Assembly (NCBI GenBank): GCA_028554755.1
Contig: JAPTOF010000002.1
Span: forward strand, 12,697,001 to 12,761,000
Length of the DNA: 64,000 bases
Origin: Cordia subcordata
Taxonomy: Eukaryota; Streptophyta; Magnoliopsida; Boraginales; Cordiaceae
Reading direction: 5' to 3'
The position numbers were made by a program, and so were the translations under genes. Under the pieces are notes generated by a model. It was not told the DNA's origin. It saw only the letters and a list, made by a program, of their open reading frames with translations, and made no database searches. Positions 1-11,936 of this stretch are shown here, piece by piece; position 1 is the first letter of the stretch, and every line of letters starts with the position of its first letter.

Positions 1-48
1 CTCACTTAATTTCTTTATGATTTTCTATATTTTGGTTATATGTTGCAG

Positions 49-928
49 ATTATTGCTTTTGTTTCCCAAGTGGACAAGGTTGTACTACCCGAGAATTTGG
101 TTGATCACAAAACCTTGACACTTGATCAGGTATACTTGCTGGTTTTTGGTCGACTTCTATCTGCATGTTTTGAGAGATCAATCAACCTTTTGTACTGTTA
201 CTTTTTTAGCACATAACTTATAGTTATTCATATGGAAATATCATGCTTCATATGTGACTGGCATACAAGAGTCATAAGGTCAGAGTAGATTATGTTTTTG
301 CCCATAGAACAGTGTTATATTCCTACAATGTCTCACAAAACCTTCTTCCCACTTGAAATATAATCATAAAAAATCGTGCTCATGCTAGATACTGCATTTG
401 ATGTACTTTAACCTTGCACTTCTCATGGTGTCTTGGCCTTTGTGCTGAGTTTGTAAGTGGGATGAGATATGCTTCATTTGATGAAAATTATGATCCTATT
501 TTGTCATTCTTGGACCTTAATGTGCACACGTCTTTGCCTTTTAAATTACAGTTTCTTGACATGTAGAATTTTGTTTTCAAGTTGTTCTTTAAGATCACTG
601 AAAGCTACTGCAATTGGTTTTTCAATTGACTAAAAACCTACCCTCAGGACATCAAATTATTAAAATAGACAAATGAATCCTTCAATCAATCATCCCAAGC
701 TAGGACAAAATTCCCCTGGTGTACGGAAATGACCAACCTATCCACTCATGGATTTTCGACCTCCTCATGCACTTAATGTGTATCAGGGTCGGCGAATATA
801 ATTTAGTTATGCTTTTGAGACCCTACATAAATTCATATGTAGTTACCTTGATTTCATCTTGCTTGCGGCTGCAGGATGTTTTAAAAGAATTTTACCTAAG
901 TATAGTGGAGGCGGTTAATGCGGCATAA
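49..928 (+). CDS. 3' end of an unrecognised gene (last two exons)
   Basis: Exon 49-129 follows a pyrimidine-rich stretch ending in TTGCAG and is 27 codons long in phase 0 (starts [10 protein letters not shown], ends TLTLDQ). It is followed by a GTATAC donor. The last exon, 875-928, follows GCTGCAG and reads [17 protein letters not shown], then TAA at 926-928. The 745-nt intron between them is AT-rich and non-coding. The joined tail of 44 residues has the composition of a folded soluble protein and no membrane segment. I do not recognise the family. The start and upstream exons lie outside the window. The splice sites are clean and the phase agrees, so a real gene end is likely. The product is unknown. 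Confidence 0.5.
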
Positions 929-1106
929 TTCATTAGGTCATTGTGTGCTCAAAGCAGAATTTTCAAAAGGTAAAAAGGAGCTGGCAGTTTCTCTGTTTCA
1001 AGTTGGTCTCATTTGAATATTTACCTGCTATTGATAGGTTGTTGCCCGTTTGCTATTGTTTTCCTGTTTTTGTTTGAAACTTGAAAGAGCGAAAGGAGTT
1101 GTTGGG
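929..1106 (+). other. probable 3' UTR and flank of the left-edge gene
   Basis: Non-coding T-rich sequence between the stop codon and the Copia insertion. The Copia target site (CTGTG) is at 1107-1111, so the element sits about 180 bases past the stop codon and may lie in the 3' UTR or just downstream. Confidence 0.3.
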
Positions 1107-1111
1107 CTGTG

Positions 1112-1309
1112 TGTTAGAGTACATGGTTATATTTGTAATATTGTTAGTTAGTTATAGAGAATTAGTTAGAAGAGCATTTGACAGCTCAACATTAGTTAGA
1201 TATAAGACAGTTTTTACTAACTGTCTAGTAGAAGTTGTTATCTATAAATACTAAGCACTGTAATCATTTTTCAGTAAATGAAGGATCTTTCTTTTCTCTC
1301 AAGTTAACA
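1112..1309 (+). repeat. 5' LTR of the mini Copia element
   Basis: 198 bp, begins TGTTAG and ends TTAACA. It contains GTTAGTTAGTTA repeats and a TATAAATA box at about 1243, which could drive transcription of the element. Confidence 0.93.
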
Positions 1310-1321
1310 TGGTATCAGAGC
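1310..1321 (+). other. tRNA-iMet primer binding site
   Basis: TGGTATCAGAGC directly abuts the 5' LTR. It is the usual plant Copia primer site, complementary to the 3' end of initiator methionine tRNA. Confidence 0.9.
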
Positions 1322-1365
1322 AGGCACGATCCTGATTCTTTCTTGAGCTTCGAACCTCATCTTCA

Positions 1366-2895
1366 ATGGCTGCAAAAGTGCCTTGTTGGCAACAGGCTAT
1401 GATAGAGGAATTTGAAGCTCTTATGAAACAACAAACTTGGGTCTTAGTTCCTCCACCATCTGATAGGCAACCAATTGGCTGCAAGTGGGTGTACAAGATA
1501 AAAAGGAGAGCTGATGGCTCAATTGCCAGGTTCAAGGCCAGATTAGTGGCCAAAGGCTTTCGTCAAGAAGCAGGCTTGGACTATGAAGAAACCTTCAGTC
1601 CAGTGGTTAAACCACCCACTATTAGGACTGTTCTAAGTCTTGCTTTACATTTTGGGTGGTCCTTACATCAATTGGACATCTCAAATGCGTTTTTGCATGG
1701 AGATTTGGATGAAGTGGTATATATGCAACAACCACAAGGGTTTCAAGATCCTTCAAAACCTGAACATGTTTGCAAGCTTCAAAAGTCCTTGTATGGACTA
1801 AAACAAGCACCAAGGGCTTGGTATTCTAAGCTTTCTAATTTTCTTGTTAGTCAGGGATTTACTACAACTCCAGCAGATACTTCTTTGTTCATTAAGAAAA
1901 CTCCTATAGCAACTGTCATCCTTCTTGTGTATGTGGATGACATAATCATCACTGGTTCTTCTCCTGATGCTATTTCTTCTCTAATTTCTGCAATGGGTTC
2001 TCAGTTTGCCATGAAGTATTTAGGGACTCTTTCCTATTTTCTTGGCTTAGAAGTTCAGGAGTTATCTACAGGGATTCTTTTACATCAAACAAAATATGCA
2101 AGGGAGCTTTTACAAAAGGCAGGTATGGTGGACTGTAAACCTGCTGCAACTCCAACCATTTCTAAATATACAAAAGGTTCCATTGATAGTCATTTACCTT
2201 TTGCAAATCCTACTTTATTCAGAAGCTTGGTTGGTGCCTTGCAATATCTTACTGCCACAAGGCCAGAACTTCAGTATGCAGTTAATACAGTTTGCCAGAG
2301 TATGCATGCTCCTACAAATTCTGATTTTGCAGCAGTTAAGAGAATTCTTAGGTTTGTTAAGGGTACAATCACACAGGGCATTGTTTTTACTCCTGGACCA
2401 CTTCATCTTCATGCCTATTCTGATAGTGATTGGGCCAGTGACCTTTTGGACAGGAAATCTACCACAGGTTACTGTGTCTTTTTGGGACAAAATTTGATTT
2501 CTTGGTGTTCTAAGAAACAGCCTACTATTGCCAGGTCCTCTACTGAAGCAGAGTATAGATCTATGGCTCAGACTGCTACAGAAATTACATGGCTCAAATA
2601 TCTATTATCTGCTCTGCATATTCCAATTTCTATGCCTACTCTTGCTTGTGACAATCTATCTGCCTTAGCTCTAGCATCAAATCCTGTATTTCATGCTAGA
2701 ACTAAACATATAGAATTGGATTATCATTATATAAGAGAGCGGGTGGTTTCTAAAAAGTTGCAAGTCATCTATCTTCCTTCTACAGAGCAACCAGCAGATC
2801 TGTTTACTAAAGCTCTCTCTACACAGCAGTTTGGATATCTTCTTAGCAAGCTTCCCTTGGCTCAGACCAGAGTTCAGCTTGAGGGGGGATGTTAG
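1366..2895 (+). CDS. Copia reverse transcriptase-RNase H ORF (gag/PR/IN-less)
   Basis: An intact 509-codon ORF that starts with a true ATG (MAAKVPCWQQAM). In ordinary Copia polyproteins the segment like KVPCWQQAM lies just before the RT domain, so this ATG replaces the whole gag-protease-integrase part. RT landmarks in order: KWVYKIKR, FKARLVAKG, DYEETFSPVVK, LDISNAFLHG, SLYGLKQAPRAWY, and the catalytic YVDD (residues about 190-193). RNase H follows with SDSDWASD, SSTEAEYRSM, CDNLSAL and HIELDYHYIRE, so its acidic residues appear kept. The last sense codon TGT and the TAG stop lie inside the 3' LTR. No frameshift or internal stop is visible. Such a protein could copy RNA but not package or integrate it, so it would depend on gag and integrase from elsewhere. 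It could also be an inactive deletion product. Confidence 0.9.
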   Translation: MAAKVPCWQQAMIEEFEALMKQQTWVLVPPPSDRQPIGCKWVYKIKRRADGSIARFKARLVAKGFRQEAGLDYEETFSPVVKPPTIRTVLSLALHFGWSLHQLDISNAFLHGDLDEVVYMQQPQGFQDPSKPEHVCKLQKSLYGLKQAPRAWYSKLSNFLVSQGFTTTPADTSLFIKKTPIATVILLVYVDDIIITGSSPDAISSLISAMGSQFAMKYLGTLSYFLGLEVQELSTGILLHQTKYARELLQKAGMVDCKPAATPTISKYTKGSIDSHLPFANPTLFRSLVGALQYLTATRPELQYAVNTVCQSMHAPTNSDFAAVKRILRFVKGTITQGIVFTPGPLHLHAYSDSDWASDLLDRKSTTGYCVFLGQNLISWCSKKQPTIARSSTEAEYRSMAQTATEITWLKYLLSALHIPISMPTLACDNLSALALASNPVFHARTKHIELDYHYIRERVVSKKLQVIYLPSTEQPADLFTKALSTQQFGYLLSKLPLAQTRVQLEGGC

Positions 2896-3087
2896 AGTAC
2901 AGGGTTATATTTGTAATATTGTTAGTTAGTTATAGAGAGTTAGTTAGAAGAGCATTTGACAGCTCAGCATTAGTTAGATATAAGACAGTTTTTACTAACT
3001 GTCTAGTAGAAGTTGTTGTCTATAAATACTAAGCACTGTAATCATTTTTCAGTAAATGAAAGATCTTTCTTTTCTCTCAAGTTAACA
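2890..3087 (+). repeat. 3' LTR of the mini Copia element
   Basis: 198-bp copy of 1112-1309. It differs at five sites by eye, all substitutions, and is preceded by the purine tract at 2881-2889. Confidence 0.93.
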
Positions 3088-3092
3088 CTGTG

Positions 3093-5840
3093 GATGTTGG
3101 CCACATATATCTACCCATGGATGTGCTGGCAATAGAGAAGTACAGGGGGAGAAGTAATTTGTAAAGCAGGGAAAACATAATTACAGCTTTGAATGGGGTA
3201 TAGTGGGTGAGGGCATAAACATTTGTCTAATTATTTGTTGAGTCAGTTTTATGGATTGTTTCAAAGGCATTAGCTTATGGTGGGAAATCATTATATGTGG
3301 CCTTGTTTTAGGGTTGGTTATCTTAATTCCATATTTTGCAGCTTTAGTTACTTGCCCTGCTTAAATTCTATACATTAATGCTGCACTTTTAGATAATCAA
3401 ATTGCCATTACTATTAAAGCTCCTTGTGCTAGTTCTATTATATTTCCTGATCCTAACAAGGTTGGTAACCTGAAGGAGAGGTTTAAATTGAGCATTTATG
3501 CGTTTGCATCTAATTGTTTACTATGCAAAGAGGATACACATTTAGGGAAGCAGTACAGGTTCATTGTCAGAAGTATTTAGTTACCATGGTTATGCAATTG
3601 CGAACAAGGAAGTTCCAGACAGAGCTATGGAGTTGCCTTTACTATTGAAGCAGGTATACTGACCCTTTCATGCAAATATAAATCTTAAAAATCTTCAAAT
3701 TTTATTTTATTTTGTTTTGTGTATGCTTTTTCTTGACAACTGGCGATTTAATTCCCCTCCTCAAGATTCTGAATCTTTCTTTCAGATTTCATAGGTTTCT
3801 AGTTTACCTGTGTTTCCAATGTAGATATTTGCATGCATTTATGCTGTCAAACAAAGTTGAAGCATCTTTTCATTCCTTTACTGCTACCCTGTGCTATTTA
3901 GGTTTGTAAACTCAGGAATGACTCCTTTCTGCATGCAGCTATCTTGGCTTTCATGATTTCTGTTCGGTAAAGCCTTGAAAACAGACAATTCTTTTATGAT
4001 CTTAAAGACCGTCTTTGGCGCAATGGTCTTGTGCTCTCTTATTGGGTTAAAGTCTTAAAAACAGCATCTCTGGCAAAAGGTGCAAGGCTGCATACTTGAA
4101 TTTGTGGAACCTTCTGCATTTTATGATCTATGAGTTTACTTTCCTGTTATTAAAGAGTCAGCAGGTGCCTATTTTTCAAGTTTGAGTGTTGGGTTGCGAC
4201 TTCTTGTTTTCTTATGTGCCTCTGTGCTATTGATTGAGAAAATAATGAGGCTTTGAGACTTAAAAGCAGTAGAGTAGAATGATCAGTGATGACATTTGTA
4301 TTTTGTGGGGGATAAATGCTTAACAGAAATGCCAAGGGTATTATCAGTTTTTCCCAACACTAAAAAAAGCCTGCACACAACACATTCATGGGGTTCCATG
4401 GACTTTAATAGTCAAGAAACTATAAAAATTCCAGGCTATTCCACCAAGAACCAAGTTAATGTCATCATTGGACTTATCAGTTAGGAAGTGACAAATATGG
4501 GGAGTGTCGTGGAGCAGCATTTAGGATTGCTGGGGTGGTTAAGGGATTTGTAATATCTTCCTTGGAGAAGTATGGCATTGTGATGGTCTTGTGGGAAGGT
4601 GTTGCAGATAGGTTTGTTATTTGACCTTGTATTTGAACCCTTTAGAGTGTCAAATATTTTTATTTGTTGCTTTCTGCAAACAGATCACCAGGAAGTTCAA
4701 GTGGCGGAAATTGGGAGGAATGAGAATGTTTACACCTTGTGAAGAGTATACTGCTGAGGCTCTAAATTACCTTACTAAGAACAGAACACAAACAGAGAGA
4801 TTCTTCACAAATCCTACTTTAAAGAGATTCTTCACAAATCCTACTTTAAGTTGCTTACTTTAAAAAGGAAGGTTAGTATAGACTTCTTAAGCTGTGTTTT
4901 CGTTTTTCCTACTAGCAGCTAATTGAGAGCATGCTGTCAAATTTTTGAACAACTGTTTGTTTGTTTGTCACAGTCCTAATATGTGACATTTTGCATGAGG
5001 AAACTTAGCTTTTTCAGTTGCATAAATTAATTATTTGGAAATCATAACATTATTTCAAAGGGCTTTCCTCTAAGTTATACTAATAATTATTAGAAGTACA
5101 TCAAGTTGCCCTTATTTTTTTTTTCTGAGTCCCTAAAAAAGCAGAATCCTTTGAATGCTAAATAAAGAAAAGACCAAATATGTGTGCAATTTCATTGTTT
5201 TCGTCCTGATATAAGAAATAATTTGTATTGTATAATTTACAAATATTTGTATTTCTAATTTGTTTTTGATAGTTTTTGAGCTTATGTTAGCATCCTCTTT
5301 TCACACTATTTTTGTGCAGACTACACTGGAGCTTGGTGATTATTTGCATATCTGATAAGGAAGCTGGAAGAGGACCACTTATACTTTTGTGGGTTCATCA
5401 TTCAAGTGTTGGTTTGAGTAGAAATATATAGATGGTAGTAGTGTGACCTGGTTTTGGATTGATTATCTTGGAATGGTGGCGGATAAACGTTAATGTTGTT
5501 AGTCTGACTTTGGAATGTCATATGGTTGTGTGATACTTGGCTTGTGGTGTCTTCTTGTGGAGAGGAAGGTTGAGAGACCTACTGCTACCTAATAAACATC
5601 TTTTATCTCTAGTAACTTTTTAGGATTATGCACTTCGCTTTTTTAGGATTCGATTTATGTACTTTGTCGGAGTTTAGATTGTTGAATTTGATTGTGAAGT
5701 ATTTTTGTTTTGGATTCAATCTTACGTACTTTGTTTTGATTTTAATTGTTTGTTATTTAATTTGTGTTATTATTTGATTGTTAGTTATACAAGTTTTTAA
5801 GAGACACAAAGAATCATAAGAAATTATTGAAAAACTTCAT
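3093..5840 (+). other. intergenic stretch with isolated coding-like scraps
   Basis: No complete gene is visible. Three short pieces look like exons. (a) 3557-3654, after TACAG and before GTATAC, reads SYHGYAIANKEVPDRAME and on to LLLKQ. (b) About 4463-4623 is open, with LGSDKYGECRGAAF then VKGFVISSLEKYG, ending in TGA. (c) About 4684-4800, after a CAG, reads ITRKFKWRKLGGMRMFTP. At 4798-4847 a 25-bp piece (AGATTCTTCACAAATCC...) is tandemly doubled. I do not recognise any product. These may be 3' exons of the left-edge gene in another transcript, or a decayed gene. Confidence 0.25.
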
Positions 5841-5842
5841 TA

Positions 5843-6205
5843 CCAAATTAGTGACAGATTAGTTACTGAAATTTTCAGTCACTAAATCAGTGACAGAAAT
5901 TTTTGTCACGGATTTCGTCCCTAAATCAGTGGTAGAACCTTCCATTACCGAAATAGTGACGGAAAAATGGGTCACAAATTTTGAGAAATTAGTGACGGAT
6001 TTGTGAGGTTAAAATTTCTGGCACAATTGTGACAGATTTTTTCGTCACTGTTTCAGTGACGGAATTAAAATTCGTCACTAATTGATTAGTTATGAGTTTT
6101 TTTTTATTTTTAACGGAAATATTCTGTTACTAATCCGTCACAACTTTTATTTGTTGACAGATTTTTATGTTTTAGTGAGGGAATATTCCGTCACTATAGG
6201 CTTTT
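5843..6205. repeat. subterminal-type array of GTGACGGA / TCCGTCAC repeats
   Basis: About a dozen direct and inverted copies of variants of TTAGTGACGGA and TCCGTCACTAA occur within about 360 bp. This resembles the subterminal repeats of plant CACTA (En/Spm) transposons. No CACTA terminus or transposase is visible here, so this is a remnant or non-autonomous piece. Confidence 0.5.
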
Positions 6206-8469
6206 TTTCATGTAATGCGTTATTCAAAATTTCTCCTCCTTTTCCTCTCAATTTTCCAATTCGTGCTTTTCCAATGAAGCTTATGTCAATTGTCTATCAT
6301 ATGTTCTTTTTACCATATTTTGAGATGTTATGAATACGATTGGTGTTGTATTTGAGTAGGTATTGAGATGCTTTTTGTTTAAACTTCCAATCCCTCAACA
6401 AAGCCTTTAATTTTGCCCCTTTTTCTTTTTTAGCTAAGTAAAATAGCTCACTAATTCATTTTCCATCTGAAAAACATGATTACATCAAGATTTACAAAAA
6501 AGTGCAACATGCTCAAAACGTAACCAAGATTTCCATTCCTTTTTTTTTTTGGGTAAGCAAGCAAGAAGGATTTTTCATTCATAAAAGGAGATTTTACAAA
6601 AAAAAAGGACAATAAACGATCAACCCATCCTATCCAAAATACATATGTCAATGTTTCAATTCCTACACATAACACAATGATCTATTGGCAAAAGAATTTC
6701 TAAACTTCCTACCATTCACAAGATTTCCATTCCTTACCTTACAATTTAGCTGGTTGATGGACCAAGATGGGCCGAAATTGCTTAACCTTATCTACTTATG
6801 TCACTTGAGGTCTTTCAAGTTTTTGACCAAAATTGCTTATTATCCTTATATACTTATGGCACTTGGAAATTTTAAGTTTTTATTGTTGGTTTTTCTTGAC
6901 CATCACATGCAGCCAATTCAGAAACCTTAGCTTAAGAACGAGTTAAATTCAAGGGCTGCCTCTTCCAGGATCTCTGTTCTGTTTCTATTAGTCTAAATCG
7001 CATGTCATGTGCGGTTGTGATATATTTTACTTTTATGTTTTCTATGATTTAAAAATCAATTAAATTTATTAAGAAAATAATTTATTAATTTTCTAAAATT
7101 ATATTTCTTTGATCTAAACATTCATGTATCATTACTATATAGCATTGTCAATCCTATCTAGTTATGAGAGTATACTCATGCATAAAAAATAAAAAAACTT
7201 AATTGTAACAATTAAAAAGGGAAATCAAATTCTAAAAATTGAAGAAGTAACATATTGCATGCTATGTTTCAAGAATCATAATTCATGTAATTAATATTTA
7301 ATTTTTATATTTGCATCATTTATCTTTTATTTATTACAATGAATATAGTAAAAATAATTAAAAATAAATGAGTTGAGGGGTGCCACATGACACCCAAGTT
7401 CAATCGTTTTAATAATTGTATAGATTTACGTCTTGTATACTTTAGATAATATCAATCAGTTTTACTGGAAAAATAATATTTCAATTTATTGAAAACATAT
7501 ATTTCTTTAATCTAAACATTCACGGATTATTACTATTTAGTCTCAGTTTGTCATCTAATTGTAATGCTATGCATTAATTAAAGATAAAAAAGTTGACGTC
7601 AAAGGTAAAAAAATAAAATATAAAAAATTGAAGAATTAACTTAAAATAATGCATGTTGTTAATATTTATTTTTATATTTGTGTCATTTATTTTTACTTTA
7701 TTATAATGTACATATAAAAGATATTGAATTGATTGAAGGGGTGCTACATAATACCCACACAATTAATTTAGTAATTAGATAGATTTGTGTTTGATATTTT
7801 GGCAGTAAGACTGCATTGATGACTAATATCTATTTGAAAAATAGAAACTTGTTAACTGGAATTTAATGTATAATTACGTAGACAATACTTCTTTGAAAAG
7901 CTAGTTATATTATTTGATCTATTCGAATTCTTCAATTCCTATATAATAGAAATATCAAAATCTTCAATTCCTATTTTGTAGAAATATCAAAATAGTGTCT
8001 CTTCTTTCTCATTGTCTTATCAAATAAATAATTATAACAAAATAAATCTAAATTAGTGTATAGTGTTTAATGGATTTAATAACGTCTAATAACTAAACAA
8101 AATTTTAGTAGTTAAGAATCAATTAAAAATATAATTAGATCAGATAATCGTAAGAGTTATTATTGAATATAAATTATTTTTTAAAAATAAAGATATATGC
8201 TTTATTTAGATCTTACAATAATGATGAGGCAATTTATTACGTCTAAAATGCTTATCTTAGTAGGAATGTACACTCCTTTCCTTACATTAGCTGGTTGATG
8301 GACCAAGATGGGCCAAAATTGCTTATCGTTATCTACTTACGTCACTTCAAGTTTTTCAAGTTTTTGGTCAAAATTGCTTATTCCTTATCTCCTTATGTCA
8401 CATGAAGTCTTTCAACGCAAGTTCTTGTTTCTAGTATTAGTTGTTGCTGCCAAGTCAGAGACTTAGAGA
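6206..8469. other. AT-rich intergenic DNA with diverged duplicated segments
   Basis: No gene seen. A roughly 140-bp segment at 6725-6865 (TAGCTGGTTGATGGACCAAG) recurs at 8283-8410. A roughly 300-bp AT-rich segment at 7090-7400 recurs, diverged, at 7490-7765; both copies end near GGGGTGC(C/T)ACAT. The order suggests serial local duplications or copies of one unidentified element. Confidence 0.5.
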
Positions 8470-9033
8470 GGGAGTTTGAATTGGTTTTAAGTTGGTAAAA
8501 CTTACTTGAAGTTCAATTTAAGTTACTAGAAGTGTTAGTTTTAATTAAAAAAATATATTTTTAAGTGGATTTAAGTAGAAAATAAAAGTTCTTTACCATT
8601 AGTTTATACTTTTTTTAATGCCTTTAAATGATTTGGAAAAGAATAAGTTTGGTTAAATTATTTACTATACTATTAGTATCTTTGTCTTTATTACTAAACT
8701 TTCTTTACTCTTTATTTTATACTAACCTTTTATTTTTATCATTGTAATTTATTTAATAATTATTACATACTTACATTATATATAACATAAATTAAATTAT
8801 AATATTTTCATAACCTATTTTTAACTATATATATATTATATTTTAATTGACATTTTATTTTTTATGTCCTTAATTGTTATTTTAACAATATAATTTACTT
8901 TTTTAATCAAAAATATAGATACTTATTATTATAACTATAATTTTTATTCAAATAAATAACTAACCAAAATAAAAAAATCACCTAAAATAAAAAATACTTT
9001 AAATAATTTTTTAATAAACCAATCTAAACGCCC
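8470..9033. mobile_element. MITE-like element, copy A
   Basis: Begins GGGAGTTTGAATTGGTTTTA. It ends with the near inverted complement AAACCAATCTAAACGCCC, giving terminal inverted repeats of about 20 bp with several mismatches. A shorter relative is at 50661-51127, sharing internal stretches such as TTTTAATTAAAAAA and TTTAAGTAGAAAATAAA. No coding capacity. I could not fix a target duplication. Confidence 0.55.
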
Positions 9034-9244
9034 ATTTATCCATATTTGGCATTAGAGCAGCAACTTCTTGACTCACTTTATATTTGATTATATTAATCAG
9101 GACCAAATTACTGGTCCTAACCCCGCTAAAATTAATTAAGGAGAAACATACTCGAAGCATCTTTTGCATTAAAAACGTGCGAGATCACATTCAAATCATC
9201 AGACCAAGAAATTATTACATTCTTCGTCTTTTGAATCCTCTTAA

Positions 9245-9628
9245 GATCCGACCAACCAAAAAACAAAAAAGAAAAAGAAACCTCTTAAGAGCAGCTTAAG
9301 ATTTGTGCACAGGAAGAAGCTGAGGCCAGATTTGCATGAATGTGCAATTTGCTTAGACGAATTTTCCCAAGGTGAAGAGGGCAAAGAGCTGTTGACATGC
9401 AAGCATGCGTTCCATAGAAAATGTATAGAGAGATGGTTGGAGTATAACCGCGCAACGTGCCCGATCTGTAGGCAACTGGTGCTGCCTGAGAAGGTTGTAG
9501 CAAAACATTGCCGGCGGAAGAATGAGGTTCAAGTTAGCGACACTGAGATGGAGCTGGCTATTTTCTTGCTATCTGCCTTGCCTGATTGGAGTTGTCATGT
9601 GTTTTTTCTAGTTGGGAAGTTCTTATAA
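9245..9628 (+). pseudogene. truncated RING-H2 finger paralogue
   Basis: A frame open from 9245 to TAA at 9628 encodes HRKKLRPDLHECAICLDEF, then a full RING-H2 finger with spacing C-x2-C-x15-C-x-H-x2-H-x2-C-x11-C-x2-C, then the acidic tail VSDTEMELAIFLLSALP. It aligns along its length with residues about 60-150 of the RING-H2 protein at 12182-12700 on the other strand. The membrane segment and start are missing: no ATG precedes the finger in this frame, and an in-frame stop lies at 9242-9244. An upstream exon joined at one of the AGs in 9285-9304 cannot be excluded, but I see no candidate. Most likely a 5'-truncated duplicate. Confidence 0.6.
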
Positions 9629-11894
9629 ACGTAATCGTTCAAAATGGTTATATATCAAGTGTATATGATGTAAAATGTTAAAAATGGGATGAAGGTATCA
9701 AAAATTTTTTTTTTTTTTGAGGGGGGGGGGGTTGGTGGGGGGACACTTTCAGGATGGAAGTAGCATAACCAATTTGTACGTTCAATGAAATTATTGATGA
9801 GATTCGTTGTCATGTTTGTAAAACTAAACTCTTTTTGAGTTAGAGCAAATTGAATCTATTCTTTGCGTTTTGTCAAAATTGAATAATACTCTATGCATTT
9901 TAACATTTGTTGATAATTATATTCTTTATGCTATAAAAGGCTTGCATAAAAACTTTTAATTTTTGAGGTTATTGTGTAACATTATTTATAACATATGGAG
10001 CATAGATGACATTCTTTATAGCATAGGAGGTATTAACGAGTTTTACAATCGTAAAATTTTTTTATATATTTCTAACAAAATGCAGAAGGTCAAATACATT
10101 TTACTGTTTAAATTAATATAGGACAGTGTTTCCCTTTTTCCTGTCTTCCTCCCCAAGCTGAGGATGGTTCACTAGCAATTTGTAATACATGTTGCTAAGA
10201 GCAACGTGTAGATGAGTCAACGAGAAGTGGGATCTAAAAATCGAAATTCAAAAAGAAACAAGTCTCAACTAATTGTAATCAGTTAACTTCCGGTGCTTCT
10301 AGGATATAGTTATGATATAAGATATTAGATAAGGGCAAGTAATCGGTATTAAGCTTACAGTCTACTTGGCTCTACTTATTTTAAGACTCATAAGCCCTAA
10401 CAGTAAAAAGTATGTGTGAGGAGCTTTAAATATGCAAAGCCAGATAGGCTCTTATTATCAATCAAAATTGCTTATTTAGTTGTTTTAACTTAGTTTAGAA
10501 GCTGCTATTGAATAGGGATGGCAATTTCAAATTACTTCGCCTTGTCCCATAGGGATCGAGGGGAGCTTTTTTCATAAAAGTCCTTGGTTGAATAAGAATC
10601 ATAGATTCTCTCTATTGTCAATTTCCAAACCGGCCGAACAGTGCAGGATTTTTCTCCCTACCATGGTGCTGGGGTAGGGTAGGATTGTGGTTCGTCACAC
10701 CTTAATATATATGCATTTTTTTTTATTTTTTATATATATGTCCTTATTGTATATTAAATTATGTCACTAGAGATTCTTTCCGTTTAGTGATTTGTGTTCA
10801 TGATGTTTTAATGTTTAATTTACTCTTTTTCTTTTGCTTTTTGCTTTGATAATTTAGATTTTTATACCTCAAAACTTGTTCAAACTTCTAATACGAACAA
10901 GTTTGCACCTTCTAAGAATATATTGACACCTTTACTTTAATTTTGCTATATATCCATGTGATGTTATACAAATATTTTGCTTCTATATATTATATATGTT
11001 TGTCTCAATGATAACTAATAACAAGTTTCCTCATTCAAGACGGGAGAAGTTGACCAGGAGAAAATAAATCAGCCCGCCGAAGTATGTTTATTTGCCATGC
11101 ATGCATCATTAATTAATGAACAGGCCCTCCATGGTGGAATTTCGTATTGTCAGAAAGAGATAAAGAAATTGGTTTGAAGCATACATGGAATCGCGCATGT
11201 CACTTGTATCATGAAGTTTGTGATTTTAAGATGGATGCAATGCATTCCTACGTAACCCCTCGGGGGGTGGGGTAAAGTTTGACAACTAATACGTATCAGC
11301 TAAATTTGGATTTTTGTCATAATATTCTAATGTTAAGAAGATCTAAAACTCTAAATTAAACCGGTAGCAATGAGTTGATCGAACAATAATGAAATGATTA
11401 TAACAGGTCAAGTAACTTTCTTGATGCATTCTGATAAGATGGTTTGGACTTTACATTAACTCTCCACACACACACACACACATATATATATATGTATACA
11501 CACACAAACAAATAAGGAAGACATGATATCCCGCTTTGCACTTAAAGAGTATGACAAGAGTTGGGGCGGAGTTTTTGTCAGAAAAACCTCTACTAGGGAC
11601 CGGTCAGAGTTTTGTTCTCCTATCCCAGTGCAAGGGAGGGCGGGGTAGGAATTTGTCCAGCGTTAAATACTATTTTAATGTTATTGTTCGAGCCGAACTT
11701 TAATTAAAGAAAAATAAAAAGGAGAGATGCCCTTATTGAGGAGTTGATTTGGACTTTGAGTCAAAGTCTCTAAAAAGACAAAACAGTTTTCTAACTGCTG
11801 ACCATATCATCAATCTCGCAAGGGATCAGGTACGAGGGAAATTAAATGGGAAAGATAACCTACCGTGAATTTCGCAAACGACTATGAATCTCAT

Positions 11895-11936
<42 letters not shown>

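Larger units (their letters stand above)
1112..3087 (+). mobile_element. mini Copia LTR retrotransposon with RT-RNase H only
   Basis: Complete LTR-flanked element. The 5' LTR is 1112-1309 and the 3' LTR 2890-3087, both 198 bp, TGTTAG...TTAACA, differing at five positions by eye. A perfect 5-bp target duplication CTGTG flanks it (1107-1111 and 3088-3092). The primer site TGGTATCAGAGC (1310-1321) matches the initiator-Met tRNA 3' end used by many Copia elements. A polypurine tract GAGGGGGGA abuts the 3' LTR at 2881-2889. The internal part is only about 1.58 kb: it goes from primer site through a 44-base leader straight into the reverse transcriptase. Gag, protease and integrase are absent. The low LTR divergence suggests a fairly recent insertion. 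Confidence 0.95.
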
